64,000 nt of DNA from Chryseobacterium viscerum (GCF_002899945.2 NZ_PPEG02000005.1:310001-374000); one strand, 5' to 3'. Numbered from the stretch's first letter, positions 1 through 8,552 are shown. A program made the numbers and translations. Notes: generated by a model from the sequence alone, not told the origin.

Positions 1-228
1 TTCTTCTTTATATTTTTCCTGTGTTTCGGTATTAATGCTCACCAAAAAATGGTAGGCTTCAATCACAGACTTGCTTTTTTCTTCAGCTTCAATTTTTCCA
101 GCTTCATCATTTATGAATTTATCAGGATGTGTATCTTTCATCACATTTCTGTAAATTGTTTTCAATTCTCTTAAAGTAACATTTTTATCTACCCCAAGAA
201 GTGTTCTGTGCTCACCAATTTTTTTCAT
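1..228 (-). CDS. DnaJ-domain protein (N-terminal part, cut by window edge)
   Basis: The 76 visible residues start MKKIGEHRTLLGVDKN and contain the J-domain signature HPD in the context DTHPDKF, preceded by the helix LRELKTIYRNVMK and followed by KSKSVIEAYHFL. The HPD tripeptide is the part of J domains that stimulates Hsp70 (DnaK) ATPase. The start is the ATG whose complement ends at 228, directly after a purine-rich GGATTAGAGAT. The C-terminal part lies outside the window. In related flavobacteria such a J domain can be followed by a KTSC domain (recollection, not seen here). The J-domain call is firm; the rest of the protein is unknown. Confidence 0.8.
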   Translation of the reverse strand, partial: MKKIGEHRTLLGVDKNVTLRELKTIYRNVMKDTHPDKFINDEAGKIEAEEKSKSVIEAYHFLVSINTETQEKYKEE

Positions 229-371
229 ATCTCTAATCCTTATTTTCGGGGTGCAAAATTAAGGATTTTAATTTGATAAACCATAACTTATTCATTATTA
301 ATTTATTTAGCACGTTATAAGATGAAAATATAATTATGATTATAGACCTGTGAAATTTGTACAATTAACTT

Positions 372-1274
372 TTACAATGAGTTAAACTGCGAGTACAGGT
401 TTTTATTCAATTTAAAATAAATAAAACCGTTCTTAAAATCAATTACAGTATTGAATCTTTTTAAAAACTGATTTCCAAAAAATCCCGCCATTTTTTCTGT
501 AGAATCAATTCCTTCTGTGGAGCCGGAAAGGGTAATCGGCAGGTTATAAAGATATTTCTGTGCGAATTTTATAGCGGGGCAAAGGACAACAGGCATTTCA
601 TACACAGAGCCATCTGAACCCTGAGCAGTAGCTTTTCCTATAGTTTTCATGGTTTTGGATAAAGCATTGTTTTTTGCAAAAGGAGAAGCTATAGTAAGTG
701 CATCATCCGCACCGCTGTCGAGCCCGAAGAGCCCGGAATATTCTTTACCATTCACAATAATACTGCTTTCTACAGAAGGGTAGTTATCCACCATATGAAG
801 TTTCATTTTCTCATATTCTGCCAGGTCAATGGAAAAATTACTTTCTTCATAAAACCGGATTTCGTTTTTATGGTAATCAACTTCAATGATTTTTCCCTTC
901 ATCAGATCTGTTCCGAAAACTCCGTCAAAATTGGCAGAATCATAGGGAATAAGAGTAAATTGAATATCATTTTTCTGGATATTTCCAAACTGTACGGTAT
1001 TGTGGCTGCTGTATTCCACGATATTTACACCGTTTGACCCCTTGTTTTCAGATTTACCATCAATTTTCAGCGGTACTTTTTTCTTTGAGTTGATATTGAT
1101 CACAGAACCGTCAGCACCCGTATCGAACAGGAACTTAATGCTGTCGGTTTTATTCACTTTACAATACACATACATGGAATTGTTTTCCAGCGAAAAAGGA
1201 ATGACTGTTGGTGATTTTTGAGCAGATATTGCGGTACAAAATAGCGATGTCAGAAAAATAAGAATGAGTTTCAT
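372..1274 (-). CDS. Secreted retropepsin-like aspartyl protease
   Basis: About 300 residues. An upstream in-frame ATG at 1340 exists, but the start at 1274 gives a clean signal peptide (MKLILIFLTSLFCTAISAQ), so 1274 is preferred. Two aspartyl-protease-like motifs are visible: FDTGADGS (Asp at about residue 51) and LDSGADDA (about residue 186). This suggests a two-lobed, pepsin-like arrangement of the kind annotated in Bacteroidota as retropepsin-like or PDZ-less aspartyl proteases. The protein is probably periplasmic or outer-membrane associated. It is a single gene on the minus strand and its substrate is unknown. The second motif has DSG instead of DTG, which many aspartic proteases tolerate. 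Confidence 0.75.
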   Translation of the reverse strand: MKLILIFLTSLFCTAISAQKSPTVIPFSLENNSMYVYCKVNKTDSIKFLFDTGADGSVININSKKKVPLKIDGKSENKGSNGVNIVEYSSHNTVQFGNIQKNDIQFTLIPYDSANFDGVFGTDLMKGKIIEVDYHKNEIRFYEESNFSIDLAEYEKMKLHMVDNYPSVESSIIVNGKEYSGLFGLDSGADDALTIASPFAKNNALSKTMKTIGKATAQGSDGSVYEMPVVLCPAIKFAQKYLYNLPITLSGSTEGIDSTEKMAGFFGNQFLKRFNTVIDFKNGFIYFKLNKNLYSQFNSL

Positions 1275-1408
1275 GTAAATGGTTTTTAGATGGGCGAAAA
1301 TAAATGGAATTATCGCTTTCCCAAAGAAATAACAGACCATTAACCCTCCTTTAACCGTTCCTTAACTGTTCTCAATTGCATTATCCCACAACTTCTTTTC
1401 ATAAAAAA

Positions 1409-1431
1409 ACAGTATCCATTCCGGATACTGT
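1409..1431 (-). terminator. Rho-independent terminator after the 1484-2248 gene
   Basis: A perfect 9-bp stem (ACAGTATCC / GGATACTGT) has a 5-nt loop. On the minus strand it is followed by a run of seven T. It lies about 50 bases past the stop of the minus-strand gene. Confidence 0.8.
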
Positions 1432-1483
1432 CATTATATTTTTAAGAATTAAATCTTTTAATCTTCTAATCTTCTAATCAACC

Positions 1484-2248
1484 CTACGGCTCATCACAAG
1501 TTCTCTTCAGTTTTGTAAAGATCTTATCAAAATCCTTGTAAGAAGTTTCTTCATCATTACGCTTTTGTCTGAAGCTGCTGTTGGCACAGTTATGAAAACC
1601 CAGACCAATCATATCGATCAAAGCATAATCTTCCTTTTGCGGGTCACTCATTTTGGTATTGAATCTTGACATTACCCCCTGTGGATCAGAATTATTTTTG
1701 CTTTTAAGCTCAATATAGTTTTTCCAGGCAGCAAACATCTTTTCTCTGTCAGGAGAAGATATAGCGTCAATCTGCTCTCTGCAGGTATTATAATATTTAC
1801 TGTTTTTAAGGGTGAAAGGATCAGAATACGCGATAATTTCTTCTTTATTCAGCTGGTATTCGTTTTCAAATGATTCCATGACTTCCTCCTGAAGCTTTTT
1901 CCATCTTGGAAGATCAATTATTTTAAGGCTGTACAATTCCTTTTTCTTTTCCTCATACTGCTTTTCAAGATCCTGTAAATAAGTTTCTCTGTTTTGACGG
2001 ATTTCTTCGAGCTGGGAAAGTTTAAAAACAGGTCGGGTATCAAATACAACTCCATTGAATTGGTATAAAAGCTTATTGACTCCGTCTATTTCTTCTTTAT
2101 TATATTTAGCCGAGTCAAAATACCCTTGATTGTCACAATTAAAAGTCTGATAGCTGTAAGGGGTCAGATTGTTTGCTTTAGCAGGAGTTTTTTGCCCCCA
2201 TATAGTAATGGATAAGGCCAAAGCAAGCCCAATCATCATTTTTTTCAT
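1484..2248 (-). CDS. Hypothetical secreted protein
   Basis: About 254 residues starting MKKMMIGLALALSITIWGQ, a signal peptide (an ATG two codons upstream at 2254 is possible). The mature part is charged and mostly helical, with repeated EEKKKEL and KKLQEEVMESFENEY stretches and a C-terminal pair of Cys residues (HNCANSS and KRTCDEP) that could form a disulphide. I recognise no family. A TAATTTTG promoter box lies about 43 bases upstream (2292-2299) and a terminator follows, so it appears to be transcribed alone. Confidence 0.7.
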   Translation of the reverse strand: MKKMMIGLALALSITIWGQKTPAKANNLTPYSYQTFNCDNQGYFDSAKYNKEEIDGVNKLLYQFNGVVFDTRPVFKLSQLEEIRQNRETYLQDLEKQYEEKKKELYSLKIIDLPRWKKLQEEVMESFENEYQLNKEEIIAYSDPFTLKNSKYYNTCREQIDAISSPDREKMFAAWKNYIELKSKNNSDPQGVMSRFNTKMSDPQKEDYALIDMIGLGFHNCANSSFRQKRNDEETSYKDFDKIFTKLKRTCDEP

Positions 2249-2290
2249 GCACATAACTTGTTGAAAGAATCCGAATTTTCTGAATTTCTA

Positions 2291-2300
2291 TGCAAAATTA
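2291..2300 (-). promoter_or_regulatory. Candidate -7 promoter box (TAATTTTG)
   Basis: The minus strand reads TAATTTTGCA, matching the Bacteroidota -7 consensus TAnnTTTG, 43 bases before the ATG at 2248. No clear TTG -33 box is visible at the usual spacing, so support is partial. Confidence 0.45.
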
Positions 2301-2459
2301 AGGCTTTAAATTCGAAATCTAAAGGATTAAATAGATTTTTTCAATTGATTTTGCAAATTTTATATAGATTTTATACCATTATTCTAAAATTATACAAATT
2401 GAAGAAAATAGAATACTAAAAAAAGGGTGAAGAAAACGGAGATTAGGGTAGTTTTTTAC

Positions 2460-2840
2460 TTAGTAATAGTTACTTACCTCAATGAGATTCTGATCCGGAT
2501 CGCGGAAATAAACCGATTTTATTTTTCCTACAGCTCCGGTTCTGTCTACAATTCCTTCAATGATATCCACATTTTTCTGCTTCAGTTCCTCCATCACATC
2601 ATCAATGTGGGTGTGAGCAATGAAACAAAGATCCGCAGAACCACAGGTCGGGCTTTCTGCTTTGGGCTCAAATTCATGTCCTTTCTGATGCAGATTGATT
2701 TTTTGATTTCCGAAAATCAGAGCTTTTCTGTTGTCTCCAAAAGTGACCTCTTCAAATCCCATTATGTTAGTATAAAATTCAATGGTTTTATCAATGTTGG
2801 CCACTGTTAATACAAGATGGTCCAGATTCTTTATTTCCAT
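2460..2840 (-). CDS. VOC (glyoxalase/bleomycin-resistance fold) family protein
   Basis: 126 residues, the length of a single VOC module pair. The N-terminus MEIKNLDHLVLTVANIDKTIEFY is typical, with the first metal-ligand His in LDHLVLTV. The C-terminal DPDQNLIEVSNYY supplies the usual final Glu ligand. The family comprises metal-dependent lyases, dioxygenases and drug-binding proteins; this subgroup is often named VOC family virulence protein, and its substrate cannot be told from sequence. A TACTTTTG box lies at 2875-2882. It appears to be a single gene. Confidence 0.88.
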   Translation of the reverse strand: MEIKNLDHLVLTVANIDKTIEFYTNIMGFEEVTFGDNRKALIFGNQKINLHQKGHEFEPKAESPTCGSADLCFIAHTHIDDVMEELKQKNVDIIEGIVDRTGAVGKIKSVYFRDPDQNLIEVSNYY

Positions 2841-2874
2841 AATTTACCTTTTATTTTTATTCATAAATATCGAT

Positions 2875-2882
2875 CAAAAGTA
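2875..2882 (-). promoter_or_regulatory. Candidate -7 box (TACTTTTG) for the VOC gene
   Basis: The minus strand reads TACTTTTG, an exact TAnnTTTG match, about 35 bases upstream of the ATG at 2840. No TTG is seen 17-23 bases further upstream. Confidence 0.4.
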
Positions 2883-2966
2883 AGTTTATTTATAAGCCTG
2901 GCATTACTATTGTTGATTGTTTTTTTGGATTTAAAATAATAGATTTACACGAATTAACACAAAACT

Positions 2967-3167
2967 ATGATATATTATTTTTTTCTTTTATGTATTATCG
3001 CTGTTTTTGGAGGGATCGCTTATCTGATGATGCGTTTTTTCAGTAGATGGACCCGGAATAATAAATATGAAGAGCTTTTTAATACCTTACTATTTATCGG
3101 ATCATTTTTTCTGGTATCATTTCTCAGTCTCTATATTTTCTTTTCCACTGTTGATTTTTCCAGGTAA
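2967..3167 (+). CDS. Small membrane protein, two TM segments (hypothetical)
   Basis: A 66-residue ORF with two strongly hydrophobic segments (about residues 3-24 and 40-61) separated by a basic loop (RFFSRWTRNNKYEEL), a credible two-span inner-membrane protein. It occupies a gap otherwise empty on the plus strand, but its last 51 bases overlap the end of the convergent DUF2306 gene. No family is recognised. It is probably real because the hydrophobic pattern is well ordered and the ATG sits 5' of a clean frame. Confidence 0.5.
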   Translation: MIYYFFLLCIIAVFGGIAYLMMRFFSRWTRNNKYEELFNTLLFIGSFFLVSFLSLYIFFSTVDFSR

Positions 3168-3794
3168 GACTACACTTTTTCTGAGAATTAAATAAGCAAT
3201 GAAAAGGTTTATAAAAAGGGCTGCCCAGACATTCAAACCATAAAAAAGCTGATAATCATGGTGCTCTTCATTATAAAACAGATTTTTAACGATTCTGAAA
3301 GTAATGGCTGTGGTAGTTACTGCATAACTTAGAAACATATAAGTTCTATGCCTGCTGACATTTTGTTTTTTGATAGAAAGTACGGCAGCAACGGTGAAAA
3401 AAGCCCAAAGGATATCCTGTATCAGAAATCCTGTAATTCCGATAAGTCCTCCGTTTGAAAAAATTCCCAGTACAAAACATGCCGGAACATTGATGATAAG
3501 AATGTTGTAAACATATATTCTACCAATGATTCTATGAAGTTTTCTGTTTTCAACCAAAAAACGATTCGAAAACTGGGTCAGACCAGCCAAAAGGCAAAGT
3601 GTGATTGAAAAGATATGAATGTAGAAAAAAGCCATCCAGTACGGATTGCCTACTACCTGCTGCTTAAAAGCAAGAAAGCCAATATTTTTGTCAAGAGAGG
3701 TGTACTGCGAAATAGTTTTCAGCATTAGAATACTGAAAATGAAAATTGAAAATAAACCGGTTACCTTAATGATTTTTATTCCTAAAGACTTCAT
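3117..3794 (-). CDS. DUF2306 family multi-pass membrane protein
   Basis: 225 residues with about six or seven hydrophobic spans. His residues are placed as in DUF2306: FYIHIFSITLCLLAGLTQF, then KLHRIIGRIYV, then SRHRTYMFLSYA. The family resembles cytochrome b561-like or ferric-reductase-like membrane bundles, but no reaction has been established. The C-terminus overlaps the small plus-strand ORF by 51 bases. Upstream, 26 bases separate it from the DUF2750 gene in the same direction. Confidence 0.8.
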   Translation of the reverse strand: MKSLGIKIIKVTGLFSIFIFSILMLKTISQYTSLDKNIGFLAFKQQVVGNPYWMAFFYIHIFSITLCLLAGLTQFSNRFLVENRKLHRIIGRIYVYNILIINVPACFVLGIFSNGGLIGITGFLIQDILWAFFTVAAVLSIKKQNVSRHRTYMFLSYAVTTTAITFRIVKNLFYNEEHHDYQLFYGLNVWAALFINLFIAYLILRKSVVLPGKINSGKENIETEK

Positions 3795-3820
3795 CTTTTC
3801 TGATTAAAAGTATTGAATAT

Positions 3821-4279
3821 CTAGTCTTTCAAAACTTCCCTGATCTGATTTTCAAGATCTTCCATATTTTCAAATTTTCTCAGTTCCAGAGTTTTCCCGA
3901 TGCTTCTCAGTTCTGTAATAATATCAAGAATCAGTTCTAAAGGTTCTGCTTCATACCCAAACAGATTATTGTCAAAATTGGTTCCCACGATGAGCCCGTC
4001 ACTGTTCATTCCTAAGCACCAGTTTTCCAGGAATTCGTTCAAGGGAATAGAAGAAGCCTCATACTGATTCCATTCGTTTTCTATACACGATTTTGCTCTT
4101 GCAGCATCTGACCAGAAACAAATGATCTGTACGGGTTCACCGTCTTCATACTCTATTTCGCTGGAGTAGGAGGTCGCATATCCTTTTTCATCCTTTAAAG
4201 CATACACTATTCCTGTCTCACTGATTTTTTTGATAAAGTCTTTATGGCGGTTCTGAACCGTAATATGGTCTTGAAGCAT
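3821..4279 (-). CDS. DUF2750 domain protein
   Basis: 152 residues. The pattern of a DUF2750 domain is visible: FIKKISETGIVYALKDEKG, then PVQIICFWSDAARAKSCIENEW, then SIPLNEFLENWCLGMNSDGLIVG. There is no signal peptide, so it is cytoplasmic. No function is known for the family, whose members often sit near other small orphan proteins. Here it lies between the DUF2306 gene and an unrecognised 124-residue gene on the same strand. Confidence 0.75.
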   Translation of the reverse strand: MLQDHITVQNRHKDFIKKISETGIVYALKDEKGYATSYSSEIEYEDGEPVQIICFWSDAARAKSCIENEWNQYEASSIPLNEFLENWCLGMNSDGLIVGTNFDNNLFGYEAEPLELILDIITELRSIGKTLELRKFENMEDLENQIREVLKD

Positions 4280-4357
4280 TATTTTTAATTATAAATGATT
4301 AGTTATGAATGATGAATTGGCTGTTGTATTGTTGAATGCTAAGTGTTATATTATATT

Positions 4358-4732
4358 TTATGAAATTTCACTGCTGTTGATATGAATAATTTGGGGATTT
4401 TGACCATCTGAATCTCTTTTAGATCTACCGTAAAGTCCTATTTCAAGATCATTTGGGGATTCATTGTCCAGTTCGGAAGGATGTACATACGTATACATAC
4501 CATATCCATGCCCGGACACCAACCATCCTTCAGTAAGGGTTAAATGAATTACATTGAAATCACCGGCAGGACCTCCGGCAGAAACCGGCCCGAATTCTTT
4601 CATTAATTGTAATGCTTCCTCTTTTACATTTTCGATAGTACTGATGTCATCAAAAATAATATAAGTGCCATTTTCAAAAAGAACCCAATCCTGAAATTTG
4701 GGGTTAATGGCAAGCTTCACATGTTCAATCAT
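4358..4732 (-). CDS. Hypothetical cytoplasmic protein
   Basis: 124 residues without signal or membrane segments. A Gly-rich core (GPVSAGGPAGDF, then GWLVSGHGYGMYTYV) is flanked by acidic sequence. I do not recognise the family. The size, acidity and company of DUF2750 would fit an immunity or orphan SMI1/DUF-type protein, but no toxin gene is adjacent, so this is speculation. It is read on the minus strand, 78 bases upstream of the DUF2750 start. Confidence 0.6.
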   Translation of the reverse strand: MIEHVKLAINPKFQDWVLFENGTYIIFDDISTIENVKEEALQLMKEFGPVSAGGPAGDFNVIHLTLTEGWLVSGHGYGMYTYVHPSELDNESPNDLEIGLYGRSKRDSDGQNPQIIHINSSEIS

Positions 4733-4835
4733 CTGTTAATAGTTTAAAATAAGAGTTATAAGTTAATAATTTTATTTAAATATGCAGTGTTCAAGTATTA
4801 ATTATCATCGATCCATCATCATTGATATCTTATTC

Positions 4836-5417
4836 CTACAATATCCCTTTGATGCGTAAGTGCTGCAAAAGCATAATTGTTTTAGCATCCTTGATCTCTC
4901 CGGTGTCAATCATGCTAAGACTTTGCTCAAAAGGTAATTCCAGAACTTCTATATTTTCTCCTTCTTCTTCCAATCCGCCACCATCATTAATTTTCATTTC
5001 ATGAGAATATTCTGCAATAAAGAAATAGAGTATTTCTGTCACAGATCCGGGTGACATATAGGCCTCAAATATTTTTTCAACTTTGGAAATTTTATACCCG
5101 GTTTCTTCTTCTGTTTCTCTTTTTATGCAGTTTTCCGGATTATCATTGTCCAAAAGTCCTGCACAGGCTTCAATAAGCATTCCCGTAGAGTTTCCGTTGA
5201 TGTAAGTAGGCAGTCGGAATTGTCTGGTTAAGATCACTGTCTTGGAAGTTTTGTTGTAAAGAAGAATAACAGCACCATTTCCACGGTCATACGCTTCTCT
5301 GCTCTGGGTTTCTGTGGTTCCGTCTTTTTTTGAAACGGAATACGTAACTTTATTTAAAGTATACCAATTATCTGAAAGAATTTCTGTGTTTAATAAGGTT
5401 ATATTAGGATTTTTCAT
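4836..5417 (-). CDS. nudK: NudK-type Nudix hydrolase (GDP-mannose pyrophosphatase family)
   Basis: 193 residues, close to the E. coli NudK length. The Nudix helix is visible as [22 protein letters not shown], with the RExxEE core intact. The usual first Glu of the box is Asn here. Other family landmarks are [12 protein letters not shown] and [20 protein letters not shown]. The family hydrolyses GDP-mannose to mannose-1-phosphate and GMP; substrate assignment rests on overall similarity. The gene stands alone on the minus strand, 53 bases upstream of the epimerase stop. Confidence 0.85.
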   Translation of the reverse strand: MKNPNITLLNTEILSDNWYTLNKVTYSVSKKDGTTETQSREAYDRGNGAVILLYNKTSKTVILTRQFRLPTYINGNSTGMLIEACAGLLDNDNPENCIKRETEEETGYKISKVEKIFEAYMSPGSVTEILYFFIAEYSHEMKINDGGGLEEEGENIEVLELPFEQSLSMIDTGEIKDAKTIMLLQHLRIKGIL

Positions 5418-5470
5418 TAGAAATAAATAGGGTGATTTTTTTTAATTGAATATGATGTTCTATTGTACGG

Positions 5471-6376
5471 TTACTTTTTCAATAAATCTTTTAAAGCCTC
5501 AGTAAGATCCGGAAATTTAAAATGAAATCCTGCATCCTGAATTTTCTTTGAGGAAGCTCTTGAACCTTCTAATATAGCGGTAGCCAGTTCTCCAAATATC
5601 AGTTTTAAAACAAAACCCGGAATATTAGGCATAAATAAAGGCTTTTCAAGTACTTTTGCGATTTTTTCTGTCAGATCCCGATTGGTAGCATGTTGTGGAG
5701 AAACCGCATTATAAGCGCCTTCTGCCGCTGGGGTTTTTAGAGCAAATTCATAGATAGAGCAGATGTCCTCAATATGAATCCACGGCATATACTGTTTGCC
5801 GCTTCCTAAGGGTGAGCCAATATAATATTGAATAGGAGGAATCATTTTCTTTAAAGCTCCGTCTTTCTCGGAAAGTACGACAGCAGTCCGTATTTTGACA
5901 ACTCTTTCAGCCAGATGTTGTTCCTTAAATTCATCAGCTGCTTTTTCCCATAGAACGACCACTTCACTTAAGAAATCATTGCCCCGCGGATCGGTTTCAG
6001 TATAAATTTTTTCTGAAGTTTCTGTACCGTAAAAATTGATTCCTGAAGCTGAAATAAAAGATTTGAGCTTTATATTTTTTTTCCTTAAAGTAGTTCTGAG
6101 TAACTCCGCTGAATCTACTCTGCTGGAAATCAGTTCTCTTTTTCTTTCCGTTGTCCAGCGTTTTTCTGAAATATTGGCACCCGCAAGATGGATAATATGA
6201 GAAACATGATCTAAGGCAGACTCATCCATACTTCCTTTTCTGATGTCCCATTCATAGTCATAATCATGCTTCTTTTTTCGGGTCAGAAACCTGATTTCGT
6301 ATTCCTTACCTATTTTTTTTGCCAGTTCTTTGGCGATCATGCCACTGGCTCCGGTGATCAGAACAACTTCTTTCAT
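5471..6376 (-). CDS. TIGR01777 family NAD(P)-dependent epimerase/dehydratase
   Basis: 301 residues. The Rossmann start VVLITGASGMIAKELAKKIG carries the GxxGxxG-type nucleotide-binding loop. HIIHLAGANISEKRW and the SASGINFYGT segment are hallmarks of the YfcH/SulA-like TIGR01777 group, as is the C-terminal FPDLTEALKDLL. It is an extended short-chain dehydrogenase fold acting in the cytoplasm on an unknown substrate. It is 27 bases downstream of the zinc-ribbon gene, probably co-transcribed. Confidence 0.88.
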   Translation of the reverse strand: MKEVVLITGASGMIAKELAKKIGKEYEIRFLTRKKKHDYDYEWDIRKGSMDESALDHVSHIIHLAGANISEKRWTTERKRELISSRVDSAELLRTTLRKKNIKLKSFISASGINFYGTETSEKIYTETDPRGNDFLSEVVVLWEKAADEFKEQHLAERVVKIRTAVVLSEKDGALKKMIPPIQYYIGSPLGSGKQYMPWIHIEDICSIYEFALKTPAAEGAYNAVSPQHATNRDLTEKIAKVLEKPLFMPNIPGFVLKLIFGELATAILEGSRASSKKIQDAGFHFKFPDLTEALKDLLKK

Positions 6377-6403
6377 AATATTCTATTTAAGGTGTGTAAG
6401 GTT

Positions 6404-6748
6404 TTATGCCTGGTTTTTTACAATCAGCACAAAGTCTTCTTCCAGAAGTTTATAGCCGTAATCATAAATAAACTTGTATTCAGAACCGTTTTTATAAACT
6501 TTCAGGTTGGTGAAATAATCAAAATCAAAACCCAAGCCATCCAGTCTGGCTCTCGTAACTTTTGTTTTACCATCGGTATTGATTTCCATAAGGATGCGGT
6601 AGTTTTTGCGGAGTTTGTTGTTCACATTCCGCATCAGATTGCTAGAATCTTTATTCTGCTTATTGTTGTAGGCATTCCGGCAGGCATCGTTGCAGAATTT
6701 TTTATCTGACCTTCCGATTATTTTCTCGCCACATTCCAGACAATTCAT
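6404..6748 (-). CDS. Zinc-ribbon hypothetical protein
   Basis: 114 residues. The N-terminus has four Cys (3, 6, 19, 23) in a C-x2-C/C-x3-C arrangement (MNCLECGEKI, FCNDAC), a DUF2116-like zinc ribbon. A basic linker and a compact beta-rich C-terminal domain follow (RARLDGLGFDFDYFTNLKVYKNGSEYKFIYDYGY). A nucleic-acid-binding role is possible but not shown. Its start is 3 bases from the stop of the upstream HPP gene, so the HPP, zinc-ribbon and epimerase genes form a likely operon. Confidence 0.7.
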   Translation of the reverse strand: MNCLECGEKIIGRSDKKFCNDACRNAYNNKQNKDSSNLMRNVNNKLRKNYRILMEINTDGKTKVTRARLDGLGFDFDYFTNLKVYKNGSEYKFIYDYGYKLLEEDFVLIVKNQA

Positions 6749-6751
6749 TGT

Positions 6752-7354
6752 TTATTTTTTTATTTTGTGAGCATGGGTGTGTCTTTTCTTCAGCAGCTTT
6801 TTAAACATGCTGTGAGTAGGATAGCTTCTGTTGGGCGTAATATTATTAAAAAATAAGGCTACAATGAGAAGAATAATACATCCTGAAAGAACAGGAGAGA
6901 TGACATACCAATATCCTAATTCCGGAATTTTTCCCGTAGAACTTACTGCAATCAGAGCGGTAGCACCACCTGGCGGGTGCAGAGTTTTTGTATACTGCAT
7001 CAATACAATGGAAAAAGCCACTGCCAAAGGAGCCGAAAGCCAGATGATATCTGGGATGAATTTATAGACTGTAACCCCCACTAATGCTGACAGAACATGC
7101 CCGCCTATAAGATTTCTGGGCTGTGCCAGCGGACTCTGAATGGCTCCATATATAAGAACACTTGAAGCTCCAAAAGAACCAATCAGAAATATATTCTCTG
7201 TTTCCATTAATGAATGAGATTGGATAAAGGCGATGATCCCAATCCCAAAAAATGCACCCAGAAATGACCAGAAATGCTCTTTGTAATCTACAAGCGTTTC
7301 TTTATAGATCACATATTTGGAAACTCTGAACGTTCTTTTTATCGTCTTCTTCAT
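6752..7354 (-). CDS. HPP family integral membrane protein
   Basis: 200 residues with four to five hydrophobic spans and the family signature LHPPGGATALIAV. An N-terminal basic region precedes the first span (FWSFLGAFFGIGIIAFIQ) and a His/Lys-rich tail ends the protein. HPP proteins have been linked to nitrite transport in plastids and cyanobacteria; the bacterial role here is unknown. It is the first gene of a probable three-gene unit, with a TATCTTTG box upstream at 7420-7427. Confidence 0.9.
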   Translation of the reverse strand: MKKTIKRTFRVSKYVIYKETLVDYKEHFWSFLGAFFGIGIIAFIQSHSLMETENIFLIGSFGASSVLIYGAIQSPLAQPRNLIGGHVLSALVGVTVYKFIPDIIWLSAPLAVAFSIVLMQYTKTLHPPGGATALIAVSSTGKIPELGYWYVISPVLSGCIILLIVALFFNNITPNRSYPTHSMFKKLLKKRHTHAHKIKK

Positions 7355-7419
7355 TTAGTCTTCTTTATTTTTTATAATTGATTTTCTACAAAATGCATTC
7401 GCTTTTTTCGAAAGTAGAA

Positions 7420-7427
7420 CAAAGATA
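7420..7427 (-). promoter_or_regulatory. Candidate -7 box (TATCTTTG) for the HPP gene
   Basis: An exact TAnnTTTG match on the minus strand, 66 bases upstream of the ATG at 7354. No TTG lies at the expected spacing. Confidence 0.35.
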
Positions 7428-7525
7428 CAGAATTATCCGTTTGTAAATGGATAGAGATCAGAAGGGAATGATAATGATCAGAAAAATAAAGAAGACAATC
7501 TTTACAATAATCTTGATGAAAAAAA

Positions 7526-8251
7526 TTACTGACTCATTTTAATTTGATAAATAGCCAGGGTTCCAGATGTTACCGGAGTTTTATTATCCTGAAGATAATT
7601 TCCCGCTTTGAAATAAACATATTCCGATTTCCAGCTGTCTCCCAATGTGAAGGTGGTGTTTTTTTGATTAATTTTCACTTGTACATTTAAACCGTCCTGC
7701 TGGATATTATACTCAAAAATCTGTCCCAAAGGAATATTTTTTAGAAGGGTAACACGTTCTTCCTTACCGTTAACTTCCTTTTTGAAGCCGGCCTGAATTT
7801 CCCCATTATTCCACCATAGTTTTACGGCTTCTGTACCTTTAGAACTTCCATGGATCTGCCCAATGATAATTTTTCCGGATGATGGTTGCTGCCAAACAGA
7901 CATTTTCACCTGTAAGCTGTGCTTGTTTTCAAAATGCCATTCTTTGATCTGGCGTAATTCTGTTCTGGGATAATGAGAGCCTTTGGTTGCCTGCCCATAC
8001 GAAGAGCAAAAGAAACGGATGCTTTTGTCCTGAGGAAAGTAATAGAAATTCTCTGAAGAAAAATTGGATACATCAGGACCTTTTATAATGACAATAGAAT
8101 TATTTTTAGGAAGAGGTAACTGGAGATCAAAACCTCTTAAATCAAATTGGTTTTGAGGAACTTTAGCATAAGAGCTTTTCTGTGCTGGAAAGAAAACAGG
8201 GCACAGTAAAAACAACATATATTTTACCATAGTTTTACTAGAATTTTTCAT
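7526..8251 (-). CDS. Polysaccharide lyase family 7 (alginate lyase-like), secreted
   Basis: 241 residues with a signal peptide (YMLFLLCPVFFPAQ). The three conserved strands of the PL7 jelly-roll active cleft are all recognisable: YPRTELR, then IIGQIHG, then YFKAGNYLQ. They contain the Arg, Gln/His and Tyr residues used for beta-elimination of mannuronate/guluronate links. The enzyme is expected in the periplasm or secreted. No SusC/SusD pair or other polysaccharide-utilisation genes flank it, so it appears solitary. Family assignment is strong; poly-M versus poly-G preference cannot be judged. Confidence 0.88.
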   Translation of the reverse strand: MKNSSKTMVKYMLFLLCPVFFPAQKSSYAKVPQNQFDLRGFDLQLPLPKNNSIVIIKGPDVSNFSSENFYYFPQDKSIRFFCSSYGQATKGSHYPRTELRQIKEWHFENKHSLQVKMSVWQQPSSGKIIIGQIHGSSKGTEAVKLWWNNGEIQAGFKKEVNGKEERVTLLKNIPLGQIFEYNIQQDGLNVQVKINQKNTTFTLGDSWKSEYVYFKAGNYLQDNKTPVTSGTLAIYQIKMSQ

Positions 8252-8369
8252 ACAAAGTAAATTATATCGAAATAATCTACACGAATTTAGATGTTTTTCT
8301 TACATAAGGTTCTACCTATATCATTAATAAAATATTAAAAAGTACTTTATCCGTTTTCTGTAAAAAAGA

Positions 8370-8401
8370 AAGTCAGAGTAGAAGATGTTCCGCTCTGACT
8401 T
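8370..8401. terminator. Orphan terminator-like hairpin
   Basis: A 9-bp perfect stem (AAGTCAGAG / CTCTGACTT) with a 14-nt loop and T-rich sequence on both sides, the better T run (TCTTTTTT) being on the minus strand. It is not placed behind any annotated gene. It would terminate a minus-strand transcript coming from the 8454-8552 region. Confidence 0.55.
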
Positions 8402-8453
8402 CAATATTTTCTTTTTGCATATCAGGCATTTTTAAGAATTTGTAAAAAATAAA

Positions 8454-8552
8454 TTAAATAGGGAAAATCCTTTGTAATGCATCTATTTCTAAATGTTTTT
8501 TAAATGAGAAAAATATTTTAGGAGACGGGTTTTCATCGTTAAATTTTTTCAT
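8454..8552 (-). CDS. Possible 32-residue small ORF
   Basis: A minus-strand ATG at 8552 opens a 32-residue frame beginning MKKFNDENPSPKIFFSF and ending in TAA at 8454, some 50 bases before a terminator-like hairpin. There is no signal peptide and no recognised family. The only support is the ORF-plus-terminator arrangement in an otherwise unexplained 512-bp gap, so it may be chance. Confidence 0.2.
   Translation of the reverse strand: MKKFNDENPSPKIFFSFKKHLEIDALQRIFPI

Noticed and set aside
1447..1480. Short AATCTTCT near-repeats after the terminator at 1409
   Set aside because: Only about three imperfect units; no sign of function beyond low-complexity DNA.
4358..5417. Toxin-immunity pair suggested by two small orphan genes near DUF2750
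   Set aside because: No toxin-like domain or secretion signal is present nearby.
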